Virus record (IMG/VR): IMGVR_UViG_3300042898_002309
Coordinates: 1-64,000 of that record
Reading direction: 5' to 3' (one strand)
Origin: a virus
Length of the DNA stretch: 64,000 nt
Positions 34,483-43,745 of this stretch are shown here, piece after piece (the stretch's first letter is position 1; every line of letters begins with the position of its first letter). Below the pieces are notes generated by a model. The model searched no databases. It saw only the letters and a program-made list of their open reading frames with translations, and was not told the DNA's origin. Position numbers and translations under genes: made by a program.

Positions 34483-37400
34483 TTATTTTTTTGATTGGTT
34501 TATTTGATTTAATGTTATATTATTTGCACTTTCTAAATCTATAATTTGATTATTTAATACAGCTGGTACTAATTCAATGTTTCCACCATAATTTTGAGAT
34601 GGTGTATAATCTGTTCTTACATCCCATGTTCCATCAGATAAAAGAACTCTTATTTTATGTTGTACACTATAACCACCTGGCATATTTGCATTTGCTGTTA
34701 TTACATAACTATTATTTGGATCTATTGGACTTACATATTTAAAACCTTTTTCACCTTGTGCATTAATTACACCTTCAACTGGACCCATTCTTGATTTTTT
34801 TGCTAATGTATTTGACCAATGATTATTTGGTGCTACAAATGAAATACCATATGTCATTGCTGAATTTGCTTCATCTTCTGTTATTAATCCTGTTGGATTA
34901 GTTTTAGTAATAATTAAATCTTTATATGTTTCAGGACTAAATTTAAATATCATTGCAGATTTATTACTGTCTTCACCTGCAATAATTGCATGTTGTACAT
35001 AAGATCTTCCAGGAGTTTCTCTTTGAGATAATACTTGTATTAAATTTATAATTTTTTGAGTGTGGGCATTTCCCATTGCTTTAGAAGCATCTAATGTTCC
35101 TTTACTAATACCACTAAATGTAGCAGTATAATTTTTTGAATCAGATTGATTAAAATTTTGTATATCTCTTATTGTTTCATTAAAAATAGCATTTCCAACA
35201 GCACCAGGTACTTTTGGAAGAACTTCAACTGCTTGTAAATCCATTGAATATTTAGCTGTTTTACCACCTGCTGATGTTCTACCAACTACATCATATCTTT
35301 TAATTTCATTACTTTTTACAATATTAGTATATGCAGTATTTAATGAATTATATACCGATTCAATATCAGATGCACTATTTAACTCATTAATGTAATCATT
35401 TACTATTTTAGCACCTGTATCATTTGGTTTATACCATGCAGATTCTTTTGGTTGTGCTTTACCTGCAGCAATTCTTTTTTTCAATTCATTTTGTTGTGCA
35501 GTTGTTAAATTATTTGGTTTATTAGTAATATCACTAATACTATATACATTATCCATATTATTAAGCATAAGATATTTATCTTCACCTTTTTTAGGTAAAT
35601 TTTTTGCTAATGCTGCTGTATTTTTTAAAAATTTAGTTTTATCAATTAAATCTAAACCAGATACTGATGAATTTGCAATTTTTTCTGCAGTTATATCATC
35701 AATTCCTTGTGATTTTAATACTCCTTTTAATGAAGTTACTATTGTTTTACGATTTGCAATATCAGTTTGGTATATACCTTTTAATGCTGAAGTATATGTA
35801 GACATTTTTAATCCAGCACTTAATTCTCCATCAGGTGAATAATTCATATTATTAATATAAGTTGCTACAGATTCTCTTGCATTTTGACTTTTTGCATATG
35901 CATCAATTGCTTGTTTTAATTTTATTAATTTTGCAGTACCATAAGTATTTAAAAAAGCTGTTGGATTTTTATTATACTCTTCTAAAAATTTAGCAGGAGT
36001 CATCATTTTCATTGTTCCTCCAATTAATTCATCTCTTACAGTAGTACCTTTTAACATTGCTGATACTACTGGAAGTGCAACGTTTGTTGAACTTAATTCA
36101 TTACTTAACATATTCATAGTAGTTGATAACCACGGTGTTACATTTTCTTTTGCCCAATCACCTTTTTGTTCTCTGTTTTCAAGTACACCTGAATTTGGAT
36201 CAGCAGCACCAGCACCACTATTTGCTCCTGGTAATGTAAAAGTTTGAAAAACATTTTCATTATCAACTATTTGACCTTGTGCATTAATTACTTTGCTACC
36301 AGTATCTACACCTTTTAAAAGTATATCTCTTTGAAATTTAAGATCATCATCTTCTCTTTGTGCTTGTCTTGTTCTTTGTGCTTCATCTACTCTATACATA
36401 TGAGCTTCTGCTTGTAATGCAAATGGATTAGCTTGATAATCTACTTTAACATGGCTATCAGCAAAAATAAGTGCAGATTCTTGTATATCTTGACTTAATA
36501 ATAAACTTGCAGTACCTACATCTACTTTTTGTCTTAATGATGCAATATCTGAAAAAGGATTATTATCTCCTGTTGTAGTTGATAAAGTTCTTGAATTAGG
36601 GGTATTTACTATATTATTAACAGTTTCATCATTTGCTAATACAGCATCAGTTACTGCAATATTTTTTTTAAGTTGTTCAAGATATGCATTAGTATTAATA
36701 TTTGCGTCACCACTTTCTATAGATTTAGTTACTTCTTGTTCTCTATTACTATTTACAGTTTGTTCATTTTTTGAATTTTCATATCTTTGTTTAGAATATT
36801 GACTTATATTATTATACTGTTTTGTCAAATACTCTCTTTCAGCAAGATTAACATCCCCTCCATGAACAGCAGCATTTTGATACATGTAATCTTTTCTATT
36901 TAAATAAGCCTGAGTTTTATAAACATCTGCAACAGCAGGATCTGAACTAAATTGAGCTTGAAGTAATTTCATTAATGGTTCAACAATAGCTTCTCTTCCT
37001 CCAGTAGTCTTAACAATAAATTTACCATCAAATTCAATTGGTGCTTCAATTTTATCAAACCCATTATCTTTAGCAATTTTTTGAGCTTTTTCAATTATAT
37101 TAAGATAAGGAGTGTAAGATACATTACCAAGATTCATTGTTTCCTCAAGAGTAGAATTTTTAAATTCTTCAGTTCTATAATCAATTTCTCTTAACCCATC
37201 ATCCCAATATTTTGCTGCTTGCTTTTCATCTTTATTATTTTTTAAACCAAGACCATATTCTCTCTCACTATTTTTATTTTTAGTCCAAGCCATATCTTTC
37301 ATAAGATGTTTATCTTGATAGAAAGGTTTAAATACTTGAGTAGCTTGATCAACATTTTGTTGTAATGATAAATCTAAACCAGAAACACGTTTTAAATTAA

Positions 37401-37617
37401 AGTCAATTGCTTTAAGTAATTCATCTTTCTTTTTAAGATTATCTCCATGAGTTAAATCTGCATAGAAATATTGACCATAAACATTATTTAATGCTTTATA
37501 GTTTGTATCATACTGATTTTGCTTTGTCTGTAATGTTTTTGCATAAAAATTTAAATCAGGTTGAAAGGGTTGAAATTGAGGTATAAAATCAGTAACTCCT
37601 TGAAGATATGTTGCCAT
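34483..37617 (-). CDS. Cargo/ejection-type virion protein (crAss-like conserved)
   Basis: This 1,044-aa protein begins MATYLQGVTDFIPQFQPFQPDLNFYAK, a start I recognise from proteins in the same position of crAss-like phages, next to the giant cargo and polymerase genes. It is mostly Asn/Gln/Lys-rich helix without transmembrane segments, signals or catalytic motifs that I can see. Its stop is 4 bases before the 2,116-aa gene start. The 65-base gap upstream of it is one of only a few sizeable gaps in the late block and holds a palindrome at 37656-37680. A structural or cargo role is inferred from position. Confidence 0.75.
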   Translation of the reverse strand: MATYLQGVTDFIPQFQPFQPDLNFYAKTLQTKQNQYDTNYKALNNVYGQYFYADLTHGDNLKKKDELLKAIDFNLKRVSGLDLSLQQNVDQATQVFKPFYQDKHLMKDMAWTKNKNSEREYGLGLKNNKDEKQAAKYWDDGLREIDYRTEEFKNSTLEETMNLGNVSYTPYLNIIEKAQKIAKDNGFDKIEAPIEFDGKFIVKTTGGREAIVEPLMKLLQAQFSSDPAVADVYKTQAYLNRKDYMYQNAAVHGGDVNLAEREYLTKQYNNISQYSKQRYENSKNEQTVNSNREQEVTKSIESGDANINTNAYLEQLKKNIAVTDAVLANDETVNNIVNTPNSRTLSTTTGDNNPFSDIASLRQKVDVGTASLLLSQDIQESALIFADSHVKVDYQANPFALQAEAHMYRVDEAQRTRQAQREDDDLKFQRDILLKGVDTGSKVINAQGQIVDNENVFQTFTLPGANSGAGAADPNSGVLENREQKGDWAKENVTPWLSTTMNMLSNELSSTNVALPVVSAMLKGTTVRDELIGGTMKMMTPAKFLEEYNKNPTAFLNTYGTAKLIKLKQAIDAYAKSQNARESVATYINNMNYSPDGELSAGLKMSTYTSALKGIYQTDIANRKTIVTSLKGVLKSQGIDDITAEKIANSSVSGLDLIDKTKFLKNTAALAKNLPKKGEDKYLMLNNMDNVYSISDITNKPNNLTTAQQNELKKRIAAGKAQPKESAWYKPNDTGAKIVNDYINELNSASDIESVYNSLNTAYTNIVKSNEIKRYDVVGRTSAGGKTAKYSMDLQAVEVLPKVPGAVGNAIFNETIRDIQNFNQSDSKNYTATFSGISKGTLDASKAMGNAHTQKIINLIQVLSQRETPGRSYVQHAIIAGEDSNKSAMIFKFSPETYKDLIITKTNPTGLITEDEANSAMTYGISFVAPNNHWSNTLAKKSRMGPVEGVINAQGEKGFKYVSPIDPNNSYVITANANMPGGYSVQHKIRVLLSDGTWDVRTDYTPSQNYGGNIELVPAVLNNQIIDLESANNITLNQINQSKK

Positions 37618-37655
37618 AATATTATTATTAATCTATATTGTAAATATATTAAAAT

Positions 37656-37680
37656 TTTATAAGTTTACTAAACCTATAAA
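37656..37680 (-). repeat. Near-perfect 25-bp inverted repeat in late intergenic gap
   Basis: Arms TTTATA and TATAAA flank GTTTA-G-TAAAC, with a single G·T pair between the arm segments, right after the stop codon of the 1,144-aa gene. Reading on the minus strand it is followed by AAAATTTTAATATATTT. A similar arrangement occurs at 43716-43743. It could be a late promoter/operator or an mRNA processing or attenuation site. The rest of the gap to 37618 is A+T-rich leader. Confidence 0.5.
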
Positions 37681-37682
37681 GT

Positions 37683-40600
37683 TTATGTAAACATAAAAGG
37701 AAAAACATTAGATCCCATTACATATGCCATTTGAACAGAACCACCTTTTTTACCTTGTGACATATTATTATACATATCAGGTATTTCATTACTTATACCT
37801 TGTTGATTCATATAATTATTTAACAATAGTCCTTGTGATTTTTCTGGTAATCCTGCAGCATTTATTTTATTAGCATATGCAAAATAATCTTTTTGTTGCT
37901 CAGGAGAAAAACCTCTATTAGTATCACGGTAATACATTCTACCACCTGATCTAGGATCAACTGCATAATTTGGATACATTTGATTCATTGCATCAGTTTG
38001 CCACATATTAGTAAGTAATGTATTTTCTGAGTCAACTAAGTTATGTCTTAGTGCACGTTTAGTATTATCAAATTGTTGATTAGCAATTACATTTTGATCA
38101 TATAACTGTTTATTTTGTGCTTGATTATATCTTTGAGCTTCATTTCTTATTTGTGCATTACTACCAGCAAATTGATTAGCTAAACCAACATTAAGATTAT
38201 TATATCTTCCTAATGTATCTGCTGCTTGTTTAGCTCCTTGTCCTTGAATAGATGCTGCTCTTGCAGATAAATCTTGTGCCCCCATAAATTGCCCTAATGC
38301 TTGATTAGTTATATTTGCTTGTTCAGATTGTGCTGCTAACTCTCTAGTAGGATCATAGAAAGTAGGATCTAACATTTCAGGATGATAACTAGCTGCCCAT
38401 GGTAAATATTTTTCAGCACTAAAATAATCTAATCCAGCATTAAGTCTATTTAATTTATCTTGTGCCCATGGTGCTGGAGGAATTTCAACATTTGGTTCTT
38501 GTTGGTATTCATCTTGAACAATTTCTTCTTCAGTTGGTATACCTTCTACATCAGTTTCATATAATTCTTTTTTTGTTGGAACATATGCTCCTTTTTGTTC
38601 TCCAGTAGTATCAGTATATACCCAATCAATAGGAGAAATTCTAGGATTTTTTTGTCCTTTTTCATCAGCCGCACCACTTTCATATGCTCCCCAATTTTCT
38701 AATGCTTTTTTTTCTTCTGGTGTTTTTACTTTATTATTTATTGCATCAGTAAATCCTTGAAAAGTAGCTTGTTCTAATGCTGTATCCCCTAATTTAATTC
38801 CAACTCTATCAAATGCTTTTCCTAAATCAGTAATGTCTTTATCCTTATATATTTTATATTGATTTTGTGCTTCAGTAAGAGTTATTGGTTTTCCAGCATC
38901 TGTTATAATTTTTTTAGCAACCATTTGTTGAGGTGTCAATAATTTACCAGTGGATGCATTTTCAAAATATCTTGCTTGAATACCATGTGCTTGTAATGCA
39001 GTATTTCTTTTTTGATGTTTAAGAAAAGCATCTCTTATTTCTTCATTACTAAACTGTTTATCTTTATATGCTGTATATGCTTTACTAGTTTTACCAGTAC
39101 TACTTCTATATTTAGTTTCATCTTTAAGTGCTGCACGTGTATAATCTGCAAGAACTTTTGTAAATTCAGGAGTATTAATGGATTTTTCCATTTCTCTAAA
39201 TGTTGCAGCATATTCTTTTGCATTATTCCAAGTAGTTCCTAAATCTTGACCAGTGTATGGATCTGATCCTACTGTTCTTTGAGATACTTTTTTATATTTA
39301 CCATCTGGCATAAGTATATAAACTGGTTTAGTACCTGCTTTAGCAAATTCTAAATCTCTTGCTTTAGCATATTCTTCATCAGTTTTATATTCACCTCTAT
39401 TAATTACAACAGCCCCTTCAGGAATATTATATTTAACTTCACCTTTACTTTGGTATCTAGTTAATGAACCACCATTTCTATATCCTGAAGGAGGAGTATA
39501 ACCATCAGTTCCAATACTACCTTGTGAAAATCTTGGAGTTTCACCTTTAAAACTAGGTGTAAAAGGAGCACTTTGATTAGTTTTTAAACTTGCATTTACA
39601 AAATTATTTTCACCTTGATTAGTTGGCACTTCAGGTGTTGAAGATACTTCAGGTACTTCAGGTGTTGAAGGTGTTGAAGATCCATAAGTATTATAATAAT
39701 TATTTTGACTTTGTGGTCTTACTTGTGTGTTATCATTATTTTGATTAGATGCTGCACCAGATTGAGGATAACCATAATAATTATTAATTACATTTTTTTT
39801 ATTTTTAATTCTACGTTTATTATTACCACCAAATAAATTACTAAAGAATCCACCACCACTTGTAGATTGATTATTTTCTGAATTATTTTCTGAACCAAAT
39901 TGTTCCATAGGATTAAAGCCACCCATAGTAGTTCCATATTGAGCCATAGGTGTTTCCATCATTTCCTCTTGTGGATTCTGTCCTTGAGGACCTTCAGCCA
40001 TTTCTTCTTGAGGATTTTGTTGTCCTTGTTGCATTACTTCTTGAATAGCAGCCTGTGCTTCTTCTTGAGGCATACCAACTTGTACAAGTATTTGCATTAT
40101 TGCTTGAGGAGGAACTTGATTTTGTAGTAATTGCATTATTACATCTTCAGGTTGTGCACCTTGTTGTAACATTTGTTGAACTTGTTGAACCATTTGTGCA
40201 AGAGGATCAGCACCACCTTGTTGTTGTGGTGCACCTTGTTGTTGCTGTTGTTGCATCATTGCCATTTCTTCAGGAGAAGGTTGACCTTGTTCCATTCCTT
40301 GTTGAGCTACTCTTAATCTTCTACCCATTTGAAAGCCATATCTTCCCATTGGAGATTCCATAGACTCTTCTTGAGGATTTTGCATACCTTGAACTTGCTC
40401 TACAGATTCTTCTTCAGGAGATTGTACACCCATACCTTGATTCTCATATGGATTTTGCATTGCTTGACTATTAACCTGTGCTTCTGGTTTAGCTTTTTGT
40501 GGTATCAAGTCTTCATCTTTAATGCCCATTTGTTCCATATATGGTCTAGCTACTTCAGGTATACCTTGTGGGAATCCTTTTTTACTTTCTTGTGCAATTG

Positions 40601-41117
40601 CTAATGCACCAAGTTTCATATTAATATTTTTAATCATTAACTCAGCAGACTTTTTATCTACTTTATCTGAGTTAGGATCTTCTAATATTTTTCTATACTT
40701 ATTAATATCATATGGTTTAGCTAGTTCAGCAGGAGTAAATGACCCAGTTTTTTTACCAAATTTAGCAAGTATTTTTGGATCTTTAATTTTCATAGATGCA
40801 GTATCACTGAATATAAATGTACCATCAGGCAAATTTAAAGGAGTTCCTCCATTACTATGTCTTTTTCCACCAATAAGCATGTGTTCAGGAAACCCATCTC
40901 CATTGATATCACCAAATGCAGACTCACCTTTTTCAGCTTCTAGATTAGCTTCATCTCTTGGTACTTGTTTTAGATACCTAGTATTTTCAAGATGTCTTGA
41001 TGCAGCATTCATATCAGCTCCACCAAAACTAATTACTTGCTTATTTAAATTGTTACCTGTAAAACCTCCTGATTTTGCTTGTGGTAATCCTTTAGTTATT
41101 TTTACTTTAAAGTACAT
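37683..41117 (-). CDS. Cargo-type virion protein with Gln/Met/Pro-rich region and GG motifs
   Basis: This 1,144-aa protein has an N-terminal part with FGDINGDGFPEHMLIGG (Ca-loop-like DxNGDG about residue 69) and RHSNGGTPLNLPDGTFIF, a block I recall from Bacteroidota phage proteins. Residues about 212-390 are a low-complexity Gln/Met/Pro/Glu region. Two copies of an E-M/S-ME-S/T-PM..YG..MG unit lie in it. RNGGSLTRYQSKGE near 550 matches motifs in both neighbouring giants. The C-terminal 250 residues are Gln/Ala-rich helices ending MAYVMGSNVFPFMFT. No enzyme is recognised. It starts 9 bases after the stop of the 852-aa gene. Confidence 0.77.
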   Translation of the reverse strand: MYFKVKITKGLPQAKSGGFTGNNLNKQVISFGGADMNAASRHLENTRYLKQVPRDEANLEAEKGESAFGDINGDGFPEHMLIGGKRHSNGGTPLNLPDGTFIFSDTASMKIKDPKILAKFGKKTGSFTPAELAKPYDINKYRKILEDPNSDKVDKKSAELMIKNINMKLGALAIAQESKKGFPQGIPEVARPYMEQMGIKDEDLIPQKAKPEAQVNSQAMQNPYENQGMGVQSPEEESVEQVQGMQNPQEESMESPMGRYGFQMGRRLRVAQQGMEQGQPSPEEMAMMQQQQQQGAPQQQGGADPLAQMVQQVQQMLQQGAQPEDVIMQLLQNQVPPQAIMQILVQVGMPQEEAQAAIQEVMQQGQQNPQEEMAEGPQGQNPQEEMMETPMAQYGTTMGGFNPMEQFGSENNSENNQSTSGGGFFSNLFGGNNKRRIKNKKNVINNYYGYPQSGAASNQNNDNTQVRPQSQNNYYNTYGSSTPSTPEVPEVSSTPEVPTNQGENNFVNASLKTNQSAPFTPSFKGETPRFSQGSIGTDGYTPPSGYRNGGSLTRYQSKGEVKYNIPEGAVVINRGEYKTDEEYAKARDLEFAKAGTKPVYILMPDGKYKKVSQRTVGSDPYTGQDLGTTWNNAKEYAATFREMEKSINTPEFTKVLADYTRAALKDETKYRSSTGKTSKAYTAYKDKQFSNEEIRDAFLKHQKRNTALQAHGIQARYFENASTGKLLTPQQMVAKKIITDAGKPITLTEAQNQYKIYKDKDITDLGKAFDRVGIKLGDTALEQATFQGFTDAINNKVKTPEEKKALENWGAYESGAADEKGQKNPRISPIDWVYTDTTGEQKGAYVPTKKELYETDVEGIPTEEEIVQDEYQQEPNVEIPPAPWAQDKLNRLNAGLDYFSAEKYLPWAASYHPEMLDPTFYDPTRELAAQSEQANITNQALGQFMGAQDLSARAASIQGQGAKQAADTLGRYNNLNVGLANQFAGSNAQIRNEAQRYNQAQNKQLYDQNVIANQQFDNTKRALRHNLVDSENTLLTNMWQTDAMNQMYPNYAVDPRSGGRMYYRDTNRGFSPEQQKDYFAYANKINAAGLPEKSQGLLLNNYMNQQGISNEIPDMYNNMSQGKKGGSVQMAYVMGSNVFPFMFT

Positions 41118-41126
41118 AATATAAAA

Positions 41127-43685
41127 TTATAAGTATTCTAATTCACCTCCATTAGCAATGAAGTCATCTATTTCTTCTTGAGTCATGTATTGAGTATCCT
41201 CATCATCATCTTCAATATTTCCACCAGTAGCATAAACTCCTCCACCATATTTTGAAACACCATTGAATCCCATTTTATTTGGTCTAAATAATCCTGAGTT
41301 AGGATCATAGTCTCCTTGATCATAAGCATTATTTATACCATAATTACTTTCAGCAGATGTTGCATTTGCTAACATTTGATTTTCTTGTTTATTAGCTCTA
41401 ACTTGATCAGTAATATTTGCAAAAGCATTACCTGCTAATAAACTTAAATCTCCAAGTCCTGCTTTATCAATATCCCAAGCTTGTTTATTTCTAAATTTTT
41501 GAGAAACACCTTCTTGATCTTCATATTTAATACCTTCATTAACATAGTTACCATCTGAACCCATTCTTACTGCTGGAGTTTCACCTGTTAATGGATTTTT
41601 TTTAGGTTGTGAAAATGGATTTTCTAATAAATCTCCAGGTTCAGACATTTTAAAATTTGTATTTCTTTTTTTAGTTATATTACCTTCAAAGTCAACACAA
41701 TCACCTTTATAATCTTTTGTTGAACCCATTGGACAATCATTTATACCAGTTTCAAAACCTTCTGCAGCTTTATACAATTCTGGTATAGATACATCTCCTC
41801 CATAAGCATATTGAGTATAATCAATTGGCCCACCATATGCTTTATATGCAGGTCCTTGATGTCTAATTAAAAAATCTTGATATGAATTTTGATCATCTGA
41901 TAAATTAGAATTTGTACTACCAGCTGCTAATGCTTCAATTTTTTTTGCTTGATCAATTTGTTTTTGATTTTCTGGTGTATTAATAAATTCAGATTCAGGA
42001 TTTGAATTTGTAAAATTATTATTACCAAGAAATCTATTTAACTGTCTATCATCTCTATTTTCTTTTCTTTGAGCTCTTGGACTTATAGGTGGATAATAAG
42101 GTTCATTACTAGTAACTAATGGACTATTTTCTGAAGATTCAACAAGGTTATTAGGTCCTTCATATCCAACTCCCCATGGTATTAGTTTAGCTCCAAGTTG
42201 TTGTATTCCTGGTATTTTTGTATTTACCATTCCTCTACCTAATCTTTCACCAAAAGTTTTACCTCTATATTGTTCATCACTTGGATCACCCATTGATGCA
42301 TTATTTACATTACCTTGACCTGGATTATAAGTAGGTACTTTAAATGAAGCAATTTTTGGTGTAGCTCCATAGTTATATGTCATCTTTTTAGGTCTACCAA
42401 ATATTCCATATTTATCTACATTAACACTTGATGGTAATCTACCTGCAAGATCTGGTCCTGTATATCTTTCACCTGATTGAGTATAGTATGGAGAACCAAC
42501 AGCTTTATTATATTGTTCACCTCTACTAATAATAGGAGATCTAAATATACCTTGTCCATATCCACCTTGATTACCTCTTTGTTGCATGTACTGTTGCATC
42601 ATATATTGTTGCATCATTTGTTGCTGTTTTTGGGCAGTAGTAGTATTTTGAGTAACTAACTCATCATATTTCTTTTTATAGTCTTCAGTATCTGCAACTT
42701 TTTGATCTTCAGGTCTTTCAACAAAATCTGATATACCATTTTTATTTACATCTACAATACTATTACCAGTACCTTGATATTTATATAATGATCCACCACG
42801 TTTAGCATATCTTTGATAATCTAAATCAGAATCTTGATACTGTTCATCCATTGATTCATTATCACCTCCTCCTATAAATTTATATAAACCTTGACCTGTA
42901 TTACCTCCATATTGTTCTAATGCTGCAATATCATTTTGAGTATACATGTTATCAGAAAAGATATGTCTTCTAGCTGCAGTATTTTTAGCTAAATGATCAT
43001 ATGGACTTTCAGTATCTATTTGTTCTTGATTTATACCACCATCTTGTGCATATGCACCAACTTGTGGATTACCATATATAGCATTATATTGTTCTTCAGC
43101 TGCTTGTTTTTGTTGTGCTGAATTAACTGATTCACTAATACCTTTAAAGAAATTACTTACATGTTGTTCTCTACCACCAAGTACATCATCTGCTCCTGGA
43201 GAAGGTGTATTTCCACCTTGAGCCATTTTTGCAAACTTAGTATATTGATTTATAAAACTTCTTTTACTTGGTTTAGAACCACCATATCTTGCAACTTCTT
43301 CTTCTTCTTCTGCTCCTGCTGTTCCATCATCAACTACACTATTGATTATATCTTGATTACCAGTAACATACATTTGTCTTCTTGATTCTTCTTCTGCAGC
43401 ATTTTGTTCATCAAGTATTTTTTGTTGTTCTAATACTTGTGCTTCTGCTAAAGCAATTTTTTGTTTTTTTGAAATATCACTTTCACCATATAAATCATCA
43501 GCTTCTTCAATATATTTATCTGCAGTAGTTTCATCAATACCAGCTTGTATTAACTCTTCTTTAATTGCATCAATATCATAATCATCTACATTCATTTTTT
43601 CAGCAATAAAATTTCTTATTAATTGCTCTTGAGTAGGTTCATTTGACTGACCACCTGCTTTATATATTCTTACTCTCTTTTTCAT
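41127..43685 (-). CDS. Cargo-type virion protein with repeated GG motifs and an EF-hand-like loop
   Basis: This 852-aa protein starts with a basic KKRVRIYKAGG and contains many short YGG/KGG-x-L-x-x-Q elements (for example KRGGSLYKYQGTG, KAYGGPIDYTQYAYGGD, SKYGGGVYATGG). About residues 312-323 read DVNKNGISDFVE, a full EF-hand/dockerin-type calcium loop. A Cys pair lies in CPMGSTKDYKGDCVD. The last 20 residues, YMTQEEIDDFIANGGELEYL, resemble segments at both ends of the 2,507-aa protein. No catalytic domain is recognised. The gene is preceded by a 60-base gap with an inverted repeat. Position suggests co-packaging with its neighbours. Confidence 0.77.
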   Translation of the reverse strand: MKKRVRIYKAGGQSNEPTQEQLIRNFIAEKMNVDDYDIDAIKEELIQAGIDETTADKYIEEADDLYGESDISKKQKIALAEAQVLEQQKILDEQNAAEEESRRQMYVTGNQDIINSVVDDGTAGAEEEEEVARYGGSKPSKRSFINQYTKFAKMAQGGNTPSPGADDVLGGREQHVSNFFKGISESVNSAQQKQAAEEQYNAIYGNPQVGAYAQDGGINQEQIDTESPYDHLAKNTAARRHIFSDNMYTQNDIAALEQYGGNTGQGLYKFIGGGDNESMDEQYQDSDLDYQRYAKRGGSLYKYQGTGNSIVDVNKNGISDFVERPEDQKVADTEDYKKKYDELVTQNTTTAQKQQQMMQQYMMQQYMQQRGNQGGYGQGIFRSPIISRGEQYNKAVGSPYYTQSGERYTGPDLAGRLPSSVNVDKYGIFGRPKKMTYNYGATPKIASFKVPTYNPGQGNVNNASMGDPSDEQYRGKTFGERLGRGMVNTKIPGIQQLGAKLIPWGVGYEGPNNLVESSENSPLVTSNEPYYPPISPRAQRKENRDDRQLNRFLGNNNFTNSNPESEFINTPENQKQIDQAKKIEALAAGSTNSNLSDDQNSYQDFLIRHQGPAYKAYGGPIDYTQYAYGGDVSIPELYKAAEGFETGINDCPMGSTKDYKGDCVDFEGNITKKRNTNFKMSEPGDLLENPFSQPKKNPLTGETPAVRMGSDGNYVNEGIKYEDQEGVSQKFRNKQAWDIDKAGLGDLSLLAGNAFANITDQVRANKQENQMLANATSAESNYGINNAYDQGDYDPNSGLFRPNKMGFNGVSKYGGGVYATGGNIEDDDEDTQYMTQEEIDDFIANGGELEYL

Positions 43686-43713
43686 ATAACATGTAATATA
43701 TATTAAATATAAT

Positions 43714-43745
43714 AATTTTTAGTTTACTGGATAAACATTAAAAGT
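43714..43745 (-). repeat. Inverted-repeat element like the one at 37656-37680
   Basis: On the minus strand the stop codon of the 2,507-aa gene runs into TAAACTTTTAATGTTTA, then TCCAG, then TAAACTAAAAATT. This can be aligned with the element after the 1,144-aa gene (TAAACTTTATAGGTTTA, then GTAAACTTATAAAATT). Both sit at the start of a larger-than-usual gap (43686-43745 here). They may be a shared late regulatory or processing signal. Confidence 0.45.

Noticed and set aside
39012-41124. Several open frames on the plus strand opposite the 1,144-aa gene (for example 40522-41124 and 40055-40363)
   Set aside because: They arise from the repetitive Gln/Met/Pro-rich coding sequence on the minus strand, have Leu/Phe/Ser-rich compositions typical of antisense frames, and no gene-like spacing.
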